Shown here piece by piece: positions 7,073 through 13,053 of a stretch of 13,053 bases of DNA. The position numbers and the translations under genes are program-made. This stretch comes from Actinomycetota bacterium (GTDB lineage: Bacteria; Actinomycetota; Actinomycetes; Nanopelagicales; Nanopelagicaceae): positions 1 through 13,053 of the forward strand of contig WLIM01000013.1 in NCBI GenBank assembly GCA_009702205.1. Reading direction: 5' to 3'. Below the pieces are notes generated by a model, which saw nothing but the letters and a program-made list of their open reading frames with translations, searched no databases and was not told where the DNA came from. The first letter of the stretch is position 1, and every line of letters starts with the position of its first letter.

Positions 7073-8731
7073 TTAGTGACCTTCTGTCTTGATGTGTGGG
7101 TAATGCAGATCGAATGCCGGACGTTCACTTCGAATGCGTGGCATCGATGTGAAGTTGTGACGAGGTGGTGGACAAGAAGTTGCCCACTCGAGTGAGGCGC
7201 CATAACCCCAAGGATCATCAACTCCGACAAGTGGTGATTTTCTAGTTATCCATACATTTATAAAGAATGGAATCATTGAAAGCGCAAGCAGTGTTGATCC
7301 AACTGTTGAAATCATATTCATATTTGTAAAGCCGTCAGTTGATAGGTAGTCAGCATAACGACGAGGCATGCCCTTGATTCCAAGCCAATGTTGAATCAAG
7401 AACGTTAAATGGAAACCAGTAAAAAGAGTCCAGAAGTGAATCTTTCCAAGACGCTCATTTAGCATGCGCCCTGTCATCTTTGGCCACCAGAAATAGAAAC
7501 CGGCGAACATCGCGAAAACAACAGTTCCGAATAGAACGTAATGGAAGTGTGCAACAACGAAGTAAGAAGCAGATACCGCAAAATCAAGTGGTGGTGAAGC
7601 GAGAATAATTCCTGTTAAACCGCCAAAGAGGAATGTAATCAAGAATCCCATTACCCAGAGCATTGGAGTTTCGAATGAAACACTTCCACGCCAAATTGTT
7701 CCGATCCAGTTAAAGAACTTAACACCAGTTGGGACACCGATTAAGAATGTCATGAATGAGAAGAATGGAAGTAGAACTTGACCGCTTGCGAACATATGGT
7801 GAGCCCATACTGAAACCGAGAGCGCAGAAATCGCGATTGTTGCGGCAATTAAGCCCTTGTAACCAAAGATTGGTTTGCGGCTAAATACTGGCAAAATTTC
7901 TGTTGCAATTCCGAAGAATGGAAGTGCCAAGATATAAACCTCTGGGTGTCCAAAGAACCAGAAGAGATGCTGCCAGAGCATCGCGCCACCATTTGCCGGA
8001 TCGAAAATATGCGAACCAAATAATCTGTCTGATTCCAAACCAAGGAATGCAGCAGCAAGTGGTGGGAAAGCTAGCAAAACTAAAATTGAAGTAAGCAATA
8101 CGTTCCAACTAAAGATTGACATACGGAACATAGTCATACCTGGTGCGCGCATTGTGAAAATAGTTGTGATGAAATTTACGCCGCCAAGAATTGTTCCGAT
8201 ACCACCCATTGCAAGACCAATTACCCAGAGATCGCCACCGATTCCTGGTGAGTATTGTGAATTTGCTAGTGGTGCATATGCAGTCCAACCAAATGAAGCT
8301 GCTCCACCTGGTGTTAAGAATCCCGCAAAGGCCATTAAACCACCGAAAAGGAATAGCCAGTAAGAGAGCATATTCATTCTAGGAAATGCAACGTCTGCTG
8401 CGCCAATTTGCAACGGCATAATTACATTTGCAAAACCAACGAATAGTGGCGTTGCGAACATAAGCAACATAATTGTTCCATGCATAGTGAAAACTTGGTT
8501 GTATTGCTCGTTAGAAACAAATTGCAGACCCGGACGAGCCAACTCCGCACGTAATACCAGGGCTAGTACTCCACCGATCATGAACCAGACAAAGGTAGTA
8601 ACTAAATACATGTACCCGATCATCTTGTGATCAGTTGTTGTCACTACTTTTACAAAGAGTTGCCCCTTAGTGAGTTTTGCTGGCTGCTTTGTTGAAGGAG
8701 CAGCTGCAGTGCGATTAGCAAAGGTTGTCAT
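7073..8731 (-). CDS. ctaD: Cytochrome c oxidase subunit I (aa3-type, class A)
   Basis: A 552-residue heme-copper oxidase catalytic subunit with about twelve helices. Heme a ligands are H84 and H397, heme a3 is held by H395 (VAHFHYV), and CuB by H262, H311 and H312, with Y266 in GHPEVYI forming the His-Tyr cross-link. The D-channel residues D113 and E264 and the K-channel residues T335 and K338 (VPTGVKF) are all present, so oxygen reduction and proton pumping are expected. GMPRRYADY near 454-462 carries the arginine pair by the heme propionates, and the C terminus has the actinobacterial SLEWATSCPPPRHNF segment. Unusually, the Mg/Mn-site region reads DFAVSASYF (382-390): A387 replaces the normally conserved Asp, and A384 stands where I recall a His in other actinobacterial sequences. 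It lies two bases after ctaC and two before ctaF. Confidence 0.97.
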   Translation of the reverse strand: MTTFANRTAAAPSTKQPAKLTKGQLFVKVVTTTDHKMIGYMYLVTTFVWFMIGGVLALVLRAELARPGLQFVSNEQYNQVFTMHGTIMLLMFATPLFVGFANVIMPLQIGAADVAFPRMNMLSYWLFLFGGLMAFAGFLTPGGAASFGWTAYAPLANSQYSPGIGGDLWVIGLAMGGIGTILGGVNFITTIFTMRAPGMTMFRMSIFSWNVLLTSILVLLAFPPLAAAFLGLESDRLFGSHIFDPANGGAMLWQHLFWFFGHPEVYILALPFFGIATEILPVFSRKPIFGYKGLIAATIAISALSVSVWAHHMFASGQVLLPFFSFMTFLIGVPTGVKFFNWIGTIWRGSVSFETPMLWVMGFLITFLFGGLTGIILASPPLDFAVSASYFVVAHFHYVLFGTVVFAMFAGFYFWWPKMTGRMLNERLGKIHFWTLFTGFHLTFLIQHWLGIKGMPRRYADYLSTDGFTNMNMISTVGSTLLALSMIPFFINVWITRKSPLVGVDDPWGYGASLEWATSCPPPRHNFTSMPRIRSERPAFDLHYPHIKTEGH

Positions 8732-8733
8732 TG

Positions 8734-9483
8734 TTATGCCGCCTTCAAGTTAGCAAGATATTTTTGGTAATTACTTGGTGAAACTACTTTTACCTTAAAG
8801 AGCATCTGTGAGTGCGCGCGGCCGCAGAGAATGTTGCAACGACCAGGATAAGTTCCAATTTTGTTTGCAGTGAATTCCAAGTGATTCTTTACGCCTGGCA
8901 AATTCTGCATCTGGATCATAAATGCTGGTATCCAGAATCCGTGGACCACATCTGTTGAAGTAATGTTGAAGCGAACTCGCTCACCCTTTGGAATTACCAA
9001 AGTTGGTGGTTGGGCTGTTGTACCTGTGACAGTTCCTGCAGCTGGATTGTCCTTGTAAGTAAATTGCCAAGACCACTGCATTGCATTTACGTCAATAACG
9101 TGACTGATTTTATCGTCAGCTGAAACTTTGGTGATTGCGGATTCTTTAACGGCTGTGAAGTAGAAAAGAACTGCCACGATTACAAATGGAATTACTGTGT
9201 AGGCAACTTCAACCGGAATGTTGTACTGCGTCTGCTTTGGAACTTCATCACCTTTGCGACGATGACGAAAAACTGGCCACATAATTAAAATTGCAGTGAA
9301 AATTCCTACAACGCCTGCAGTTATCCAGGCGCCTTGCCATAATGGAAGTGAAGTGTCATTAACGCTTGTAACGTTCTTTGGGAAGCCGAGTCCCGAGATA
9401 TTTTCTGTTGAGCACGAGGTTAGAAGCGCTAATGAGCCACCTGAAATCAGGTAGAGCGCACTTTTAAATATTGATTTCTTCAT
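8734..9483 (-). CDS. ctaC: Cytochrome c oxidase subunit II (CuA protein, predicted lipoprotein)
   Basis: A 249-residue subunit II. Residues 1-24 form a lipoprotein signal peptide with lipobox LTSC (C24), followed by two helices (about 50-70 and 90-111) and an extracytoplasmic cupredoxin domain. CuA ligands are H181 (VVHGFW), C216, C220, H224 and M227 (CNILCGRAHSQM), and the electron-entry aromatic stretch is MQWSWQF. In most homologues the residue two after the first CuA cysteine is Glu (CxExC), whose side chain binds the Mg/Mn ion shared with subunit I; here it is I218. The ATG at 9483 was chosen because GGGGAG lies just upstream and it gives a standard signal peptide. The open frame extends upstream to 9579, and ATG 9507 could act as a leaderless start adding eight residues. 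The protein receives electrons from QcrC. Confidence 0.95.
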   Translation of the reverse strand: MKKSIFKSALYLISGGSLALLTSCSTENISGLGFPKNVTSVNDTSLPLWQGAWITAGVVGIFTAILIMWPVFRHRRKGDEVPKQTQYNIPVEVAYTVIPFVIVAVLFYFTAVKESAITKVSADDKISHVIDVNAMQWSWQFTYKDNPAAGTVTGTTAQPPTLVIPKGERVRFNITSTDVVHGFWIPAFMIQMQNLPGVKNHLEFTANKIGTYPGRCNILCGRAHSQMLFKVKVVSPSNYQKYLANLKAA

Positions 9484-9519
9484 ATCTCCCCGAGGCTTCA
9501 AATTCATTGGGTAAGAATA
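9484..9519 (-). promoter_or_regulatory. ctaC promoter and ribosome-binding site
   Basis: On the minus strand TATTCT (9519-9514) is followed by six bases and an ATG at 9507, then GGGGAG shortly before the ATG at 9483. A transcript starting at 9507 would carry a 24-base leader with a strong ribosome-binding site for the 9483 start. The TACCCA spacer resembles the CCCT-ATG units in front of ctaE, adoK and nadA. This would drive ctaC-ctaD-ctaF. Confidence 0.4.
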
Positions 9520-9565
9520 TCCTTCAGTTTCGCTCTTATAACCAAGTGGGAGTAGCGTTCTGCGC

Positions 9566-10624
9566 GTGGTTTCCATCACCCCAAATTTCCAGTCCGAGCC
9601 TCGTCTTCATGAAGCTGCCCGGATGGCGCTACCTCATATTTTTGAGGCTAGTTGGCCAGATCCCGCCAAACTCGGAGCAGATGCCAAATCCGCGGCGATC
9701 TTGCTAAATGAGGCTAAGGAAACTTTCGCCAGCCACCTAAAAGTTCGAAGCGATGAGATCAATTTTCTCGGTGAACCAAACCTTGGTTTCCATCTTGGAA
9801 TCTCTGGACTCCTGGGCCCTGCCTCGCGCTTGGTCTATAGCAATATCGATCGCATGGAAGTCTTCGCTATCGCGGATTCTCTTTCTGATAAATCACTAAT
9901 CCGACAACTTCAAGTTTCGAATACCGGTCAGGCCGATTTCAGTGAATTGTCTGCAAATGACGTTGCCGTTATTCAACTTTGCAATCGCGAAACGGGAACT
10001 ATCCAGAGCCAAGTGAATTTGAATTGCCAATCAATCTTTGTCGATGCCACAGCTTCTGGAACCAGAATCTCACTTCCCGAAAACTGGAGCACAGCGCTCT
10101 GGGATTCAACGAGTTGGGCCGGGCCAGGTGGTCTAGGAATTCTGGCAGTTTCAAAGAAGGCGAATTGGAAGAACCCACTTCCCCATCTAGATGGCCGGAT
10201 TACGCCTGGTCCTGCCTCGCTACCGCTGATTGTTGCAAGTGCCCTGGCCATTGATAGTTGGGTTGCAGATGAGAAGAATCTCGCCGAAAAAATTGCCGCA
10301 ATAAACCTTGAAATTCGAAGTTTCATTTCGAAGAACATCCCAGATTCTGATTTGGCACCGCATGGCGCCGATCATCTTTTAAGTGTCTCTTTCTTATATG
10401 TAAATGCCGAACAGTTAGTTACCGCACTTGCAGATAAGGGTTTCGCAGTTGATTCAGGTTCTGCATGCAATGCGACAAACATGCAACCAAGTCACGTTTT
10501 GGCGGCACTTGGCCTATTAACTCAAGGCAATATTCGATTAACAATTCACCACGCAACCACATTCGACGATGTGACAACATTTCTAGAAACTCTAAAATCC
10601 ACGGTGGAAGAGCTTCGCGGATAA
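9566..10624 (+). CDS. Degenerate cysteine desulfurase-like (class V aminotransferase fold) protein
   Basis: A 352-residue protein of full cysteine-desulfurase length. The C-terminal active-site loop is intact, VDSGSACNATNMQPSHVL with C301 in the persulfide position, and N140 (LCNRETG) and D160 (FVDATAS) match conserved positions. Most PLP contacts are gone: the lysine of the SxHK motif aligns with W184 (STSWAGPGG), the His that stacks on PLP with R96 (SNIDRMEV), the Gln after the conserved Asp with A163, and the phosphate-binding Ser-Gly-Thr region reads FLGEPNLG (68-75). Desulfurase chemistry therefore looks impossible, while sulfur transfer through C301 remains conceivable. I recall intact homologues in Streptomyces fused to a TusA domain. 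Here tusA is separate and coupled by TAATG. The GTG at 9566 is a tentative start, with TAGCGT seven bases upstream as a possible -10; ATG 9623 is an alternative. The reading frame is clean, so this is not a pseudogene. Divergent from ctaC. Confidence 0.78.
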   Translation: MVSITPNFQSEPRLHEAARMALPHIFEASWPDPAKLGADAKSAAILLNEAKETFASHLKVRSDEINFLGEPNLGFHLGISGLLGPASRLVYSNIDRMEVFAIADSLSDKSLIRQLQVSNTGQADFSELSANDVAVIQLCNRETGTIQSQVNLNCQSIFVDATASGTRISLPENWSTALWDSTSWAGPGGLGILAVSKKANWKNPLPHLDGRITPGPASLPLIVASALAIDSWVADEKNLAEKIAAINLEIRSFISKNIPDSDLAPHGADHLLSVSFLYVNAEQLVTALADKGFAVDSGSACNATNMQPSHVLAALGLLTQGNIRLTIHHATTFDDVTTFLETLKSTVEELRG

Positions 10625-10857
10625 TGTCTAACTCTCACCAACTAGACCAACTTGATTGTCTTGGCAAACGCTGTCCACTTCCGGTAATTGAATTGGCACG
10701 TAAAATTTCGGAGCAAGAGATAGGTTATAAAGTAATACTTTTAAGTGACGATCCTGCCAGCGCGCCTGATCTTGTGGCATGGGCACGAATGACTGGAAAT
10801 AGCGTTGAGGTTTTATCTCAGAGCTCTTTTGAAATTACTAAATTAGCAAACAATTAA
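10624..10857 (+). CDS. tusA: TusA-family sulfur-carrier protein
   Basis: A 77-residue protein with the family signature DCLGKRCPLPVIELARKI; C17 of the CPxP box (C17-P-L-P20) is the sulfur-carrying cysteine. A second conserved stretch, VILLSDDPASAPDLVAW, completes the fold. TusA proteins accept persulfide sulfur from a cysteine desulfurase and pass it on, for example to tRNA thiolation or molybdenum cofactor synthesis. The ATG shares one base with the TAA of the upstream desulfurase-like gene, so the two are co-translated and probably work together. An in-frame upstream extension (from 10465) was ignored because it lies within the other gene. Its stop overlaps the adoK stop by four bases, the palindrome TTAA serving both strands. 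Which enzyme loads this TusA is unclear, because its neighbour lacks the PLP lysine. Confidence 0.88.
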   Translation: MSNSHQLDQLDCLGKRCPLPVIELARKISEQEIGYKVILLSDDPASAPDLVAWARMTGNSVEVLSQSSFEITKLANN

Positions 10858-11843
10858 CTTATTAATCGTGGTGCAAGTTTTGCATCTACTTCGTTAGCCG
10901 CACCCTCGCCATATGCCTGCGAGAACCGATCAATAAATTCAGATTTCGTGAAGCGATATTCCTGCGTTCCCTTAGTTTCAATGCAGAATGTCGCAAGCAT
11001 TGAACCAATTTGGGCACATCGTTCATGGCCAAATCCCCACGCAAGTCCTGCTACAAATCCAGCTCTAAAACAATCACCAACACCAGTTGGGTCAATCTTG
11101 CCTCGCTCTTGTGGAACGCCAACAGTTATTGATTCTTTGCCATGTTCTTCAACTCGTGCGCCTGCAGATCCAAGTGTGATTACTCGAACTTGTACCTTGC
11201 TAAATATCTCGGCATCACTCCAGCCAGTTTTCTGAATAGTTAGCGCAAGTTCATATTCATTTAGGAATAAATATTTCGCACCTTGAATTAACAATTTAAT
11301 AGATTCGCCATCCATACGTGCTAATTGCTGAGATGGGTCAGCGGCAAATGCAATTCCCATATCCCGCGCACTTTGGCTGTGACTAATCATCGCATCTGGA
11401 TCATCTGGTGAAATTATTAGCAGATCAAATTTTCCAGCCTTTTCAATAATCGGGGCCAATTCAATTTCTCGAGCTTCACTCATCGCGCCAGGGAAGAAGG
11501 AGGCTATTTGATTTAGCTCTTGATCAGTTGTGACCATAAAAGATGCGGTCAATAAATCTTTCGAAACTTTTACATGCGCAGTATCAACGCCGTGTCTAGT
11601 TAGCCAAGAATCATAATCAGCCCAGTCCGTACCAACTGCTGCGATTAAGTATGGATTTAATCCGAGTGCGCCAATTCCGAAGGCGATGTTTGCGGCTGTT
11701 CCGCCTCGACGAACATCGAGCCCATCAACTAGGAATGAAAGTGAAACTTTATCCAGCGATTCAGCGACAAGAGAGTCCGTGAATTTACCTGGAAAGGTCA
11801 TTAAATGATCGCGGCCGACAGAGCCGGCGCAGGCAATTTTCAT
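10854..11843 (-). CDS. adoK: PfkB-family sugar/nucleoside kinase, AdoK-type adenosine kinase
   Basis: A 329-residue ribokinase-fold enzyme. The N-terminal signature is RRGGTAANIAFGIG (45-58) and the C-terminal PfkB signature is DPTGVGDCFRAGF (251-263), where D257 is the catalytic base and GVGD the anion hole. Segments such as DKVSLSFLVDGL, ASFFPGAMSEAR and AFAADPSQQLAR correspond closely to what I remember of M. tuberculosis AdoK (Rv2202c), which phosphorylates adenosine to AMP. The position near ctaCDF and an ErpA gene is also the same as there. Adenosine kinase is therefore the best call, with another sugar or nucleoside as alternative. A purine-salvage role would suit the BMP-type nucleoside-binding protein at the left edge, but that link is only suggestive. 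The ATG is preceded by a leaderless-type element and no Shine-Dalgarno site. It lies 38 bases after erpA on the same strand. Confidence 0.87.
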   Translation of the reverse strand: MKIACAGSVGRDHLMTFPGKFTDSLVAESLDKVSLSFLVDGLDVRRGGTAANIAFGIGALGLNPYLIAAVGTDWADYDSWLTRHGVDTAHVKVSKDLLTASFMVTTDQELNQIASFFPGAMSEAREIELAPIIEKAGKFDLLIISPDDPDAMISHSQSARDMGIAFAADPSQQLARMDGESIKLLIQGAKYLFLNEYELALTIQKTGWSDAEIFSKVQVRVITLGSAGARVEEHGKESITVGVPQERGKIDPTGVGDCFRAGFVAGLAWGFGHERCAQIGSMLATFCIETKGTQEYRFTKSEFIDRFSQAYGEGAANEVDAKLAPRLIS

Positions 11844-11855
11844 AGGGTGATTATG
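11841..11855 (-). promoter_or_regulatory. Leaderless start element of adoK (CATAAT-CA-CCCT-ATG)
   Basis: On the minus strand CATAAT (11855-11850) is followed by six bases and the adoK ATG. It matches the ctaE and nadA units at nearly every position, and there is no ribosome-binding site. It implies that adoK has its own promoter although erpA ends only 38 bases upstream. Confidence 0.5.
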
Positions 11856-11881
11856 GTCGAACGAATGCGCTAATTAATAAA

Positions 11882-12253
11882 TTAGTTGAAAGAGTCGCCG
11901 CAGGCACATGAGCCTTGAGCATTTGGATTATCAATTGTGAAGCCTTGCTTCTCAATGGTGTCAACGAAATCGATTGAAGCGCCCATTAAATATGGGGTGC
12001 TCATCTTGTCTGTAACGACACTAACGCCACCGAATTTGGTAACTGTGTCGCCATCTAGCGCGCGATCATCAAAATAAAGTTGGTAGCGAAGACCAGAGCA
12101 TCCACCAGGTTGAACCGCAACGCGCAGACTCAAATCATCGCGGCCTTCTTGAGCCAAGAGAGCTGCAACCTTAGTTGCCGCTACATCTGTCAGAACAATT
12201 CCAGTAGCAGGTGCATCAGTAATTGTTACCTCTTGTGAAGTTTCTGTGCTCAT
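11882..12253 (-). CDS. erpA: ErpA/HesB-type iron-sulfur cluster carrier
   Basis: A 123-residue A-type Fe-S carrier. The three cluster cysteines are C52 (PGGCSGLRY) and C116 and C118 (GSCACGDSF), the canonical C-x63-C-x-C arrangement. It accepts newly built 2Fe-2S or 4Fe-4S clusters and delivers them to target enzymes. Plausible clients here include the Rieske protein QcrA and the 4Fe-4S enzyme NadA, which is divergently transcribed 73 bases away. The start is ATG 12253, with GGGAGAG just upstream and the usual family N terminus (STETSQEVTITD). The frame is open for a further 78 codons upstream, but that part is low-complexity sequence antisense to nadA and was discarded. Confidence 0.94.
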   Translation of the reverse strand: MSTETSQEVTITDAPATGIVLTDVAATKVAALLAQEGRDDLSLRVAVQPGGCSGLRYQLYFDDRALDGDTVTKFGGVSVVTDKMSTPYLMGASIDFVDTIEKQGFTIDNPNAQGSCACGDSFN

Positions 12254-12280
12254 CGCTCTCCCAATCTTTAAGCAAAAACT

Positions 12281-12286
12281 ATTATT
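12281..12286 (-). promoter_or_regulatory. Candidate -10 element of erpA
   Basis: AATAAT on the minus strand lies about 27 bases upstream of the erpA ATG, leaving a leader of roughly 20 bases that contains the GGGAGAG ribosome-binding site. Unlike its divergent neighbour nadA, erpA would therefore have a normal leader. No clear -35 box is seen. Confidence 0.3.
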
Positions 12287-12314
12287 TTGATTCGTGAATG
12301 AGGTAAGGCTACTC

Positions 12315-12329
12315 CATAATGTCCCTATG
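12315..12329 (+). promoter_or_regulatory. Leaderless start element of nadA (CATAAT-GT-CCCT-ATG)
   Basis: CATAAT (12315-12320) is followed by six bases and the nadA ATG. There is no Shine-Dalgarno sequence. It is almost identical to the units before adoK and ctaE. Confidence 0.5.
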
Positions 12330-13053
12330 AGCAGAACAAGACTTTCCGAATTACTTTTGCTTGGGCAGGGTTTAGACCTGCAGAGCGAACGTGGAGTTTC
12401 TTGTACTGGCGAATTACCCGAGGCCAGCGACCCCAAATTAGTAGAACGAGCTATCGCCGCCCGAGCCGCCTTAGGCGATCGCGCCATGATCCTTGGTCAC
12501 CACTACCAACGCGATGAAGTCATTGCCTTTGCAGATATCACTGGCGACTCTTTCAAGTTGGCGCAGGCCGCTGAAACCAACTCTAAGGCAGAATTTATTT
12601 TCTTCTGCGGAGTCCACTTCATGGCCGAGAGCGCGGACATTCTTACTACTTCGAATCAGAAAGTCATTCTTCCGGATTTAGCTGCGGGTTGTTCTATGGC
12701 CGATATGGCAAGTGCGAAACAGGTTGATGATTGTTGGGATGCACTTGAAAAAATTGGCGTAGCAGGTAAAACAATTCCTATTACGTATATGAATTCCTCG
12801 GCCGCAATCAAATCTTTTACTGGAAAAAATGGTGGTGCGGTCTGCACTTCTTCTAATGCAACGCGAGCTATGAAGTGGGCCTTTGAGAAAGGTGAAAAAA
12901 TTCTCTTTCTCCCCGACCAACATGTGGGTCGCAACACCGCCGTTCTAAATCTGGGACTTTCACTAGATGATTGCGTTATTTGGAATCCATGGAAACCAAA
13001 TGGTGGCTTGAGTGAATCTGAAATTAAATCAGCCAAAGTAATTTTGTGGCGTG
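12327..13053 (+). CDS. nadA: Quinolinate synthase, N-terminal part
   Basis: The first 242 codons; the gene continues beyond the right edge. NadA condenses iminoaspartate with dihydroxyacetone phosphate to quinolinate, the precursor of NAD, using a 4Fe-4S cluster with three cysteine ligands. Family segments are AMILGHHYQRDEV (53-65, substrate-binding histidines), ADITGDSFKLAQ (69-80), FFCGVHFMAESADIL (92-106), LAAGCSMADM with C122 as the likely first cluster ligand, TYMNSSAAIK (153-162), VCTSSNA (172-178) and FLPDQHVGRNT (195-205). The other cluster cysteines would be downstream of the window. The start is ATG 12327, just after the leaderless-type element. In Actinobacteria nadA is often followed by nadB and nadC; that cannot be checked here. 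It is divergent from erpA, which could supply its cluster. Confidence 0.95.
   Translation, partial: MSRTRLSELLLLGQGLDLQSERGVSCTGELPEASDPKLVERAIAARAALGDRAMILGHHYQRDEVIAFADITGDSFKLAQAAETNSKAEFIFFCGVHFMAESADILTTSNQKVILPDLAAGCSMADMASAKQVDDCWDALEKIGVAGKTIPITYMNSSAAIKSFTGKNGGAVCTSSNATRAMKWAFEKGEKILFLPDQHVGRNTAVLNLGLSLDDCVIWNPWKPNGGLSESEIKSAKVILWR

Noticed and set aside
7903..8382. Open frames on the plus strand within ctaD
   Set aside because: They are antisense shadows of a strongly conserved gene, with no start signals or family resemblance.
9484..9579. Longer ctaC N terminus starting at 9579
   Set aside because: The extension would overlap the start of the divergent desulfurase-like gene. The start at 9483 has a strong GGGGAG site and gives a standard lipoprotein signal peptide.
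10465..10623. In-frame upstream extension of tusA inside the desulfurase-like gene
   Set aside because: The family N terminus is at ATG 10624, which is coupled by TAATG to the upstream stop. The extension is a shadow of the other frame.
10600..10640. Frameshift artificially splitting a desulfurase-TusA fusion
   Set aside because: Both proteins have complete, natural ends and a standard TAATG junction, so separate genes are the simpler reading.
12254..12487. 78-codon upstream extension of the erpA reading frame
   Set aside because: It is antisense to nadA and has Ser/Ala/Arg-rich non-conserved character. The ATG at 12253 has a good ribosome-binding site and the normal family N terminus.
1..13053. 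tRNA, rRNA, CRISPR array, insertion sequence, prophage or attachment site
   Set aside because: None was seen. The window is almost entirely filled by recognisable genes with short gaps, and there are no spaced direct repeats or transposase-like frames.

Overview
The window comes from a small-genome, moderately AT-rich actinobacterium. The clues are an actinobacterial respiratory supercluster (ctaE-qcrCAB and ctaCDF, including the phylum-specific subunit CtaF, a two-heme QcrC and a three-helix Tat-type Rieske protein), an AdoK-type adenosine kinase and an ErpA homologue in the order typical of Actinobacteria, very short intergenic gaps, and overlapping convergent genes. This fits a streamlined freshwater lineage such as the acI/Nanopelagicales group. 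That placement is inferred from gene order, composition and protein character; no database search was possible.

Layout from left to right. (1) 1-198, minus: 5' part of a BMP/PnrA-type substrate-binding protein gene. (2) 356-1096, plus: a DEDDh exonuclease. 1086-1496, minus: a single-domain receiver-like protein whose 3' end overlaps it. (3) 1636-5710, plus: ctaE-qcrC-qcrA-qcrB, encoding oxidase subunit III and the whole cytochrome bc complex. (4) 5741-6724, plus: an NhaA-family antiporter lacking the first helix, whose start lies inside a perfect 12-bp inverted repeat. (5) 9483-6669, minus: ctaC-ctaD-ctaF, the rest of the aa3-type oxidase. (6) 9566-10857, plus: a degenerate cysteine-desulfurase-like protein and TusA, coupled by TAATG. 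(7) 11843-10854, minus: adenosine kinase. 12253-11882, minus: ErpA-type Fe-S carrier. 12327 to the right edge, plus: quinolinate synthase NadA (partial).

How the genes fit together: QcrB/QcrA/QcrC oxidise menaquinol and pass electrons through the membrane-anchored diheme QcrC to the CuA site of CtaC and on to CtaD, as in the known actinobacterial III2-IV2 supercomplex. The antiporter could use the resulting proton gradient. The right-hand part has a sulfur and Fe-S theme: TusA (sulfur relay), ErpA (cluster delivery) and NadA (a 4Fe-4S enzyme).

Most notable observations: (a) the oxidase appears to have lost its non-redox Mg/Mn site on both sides of the CtaC-CtaD interface; (b) the desulfurase-like protein keeps its cysteine loop but has lost the PLP lysine and most other cofactor contacts; (c) three genes share a near-identical leaderless start architecture, ATAAT-N2-CCCT-ATG; (d) a perfect hairpin buries the nhaA start; (e) the exonuclease seems to be the N-terminal half of a larger actinobacterial exonuclease/GIY-YIG protein. 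No tRNA, rRNA, CRISPR array, insertion sequence or prophage was seen.
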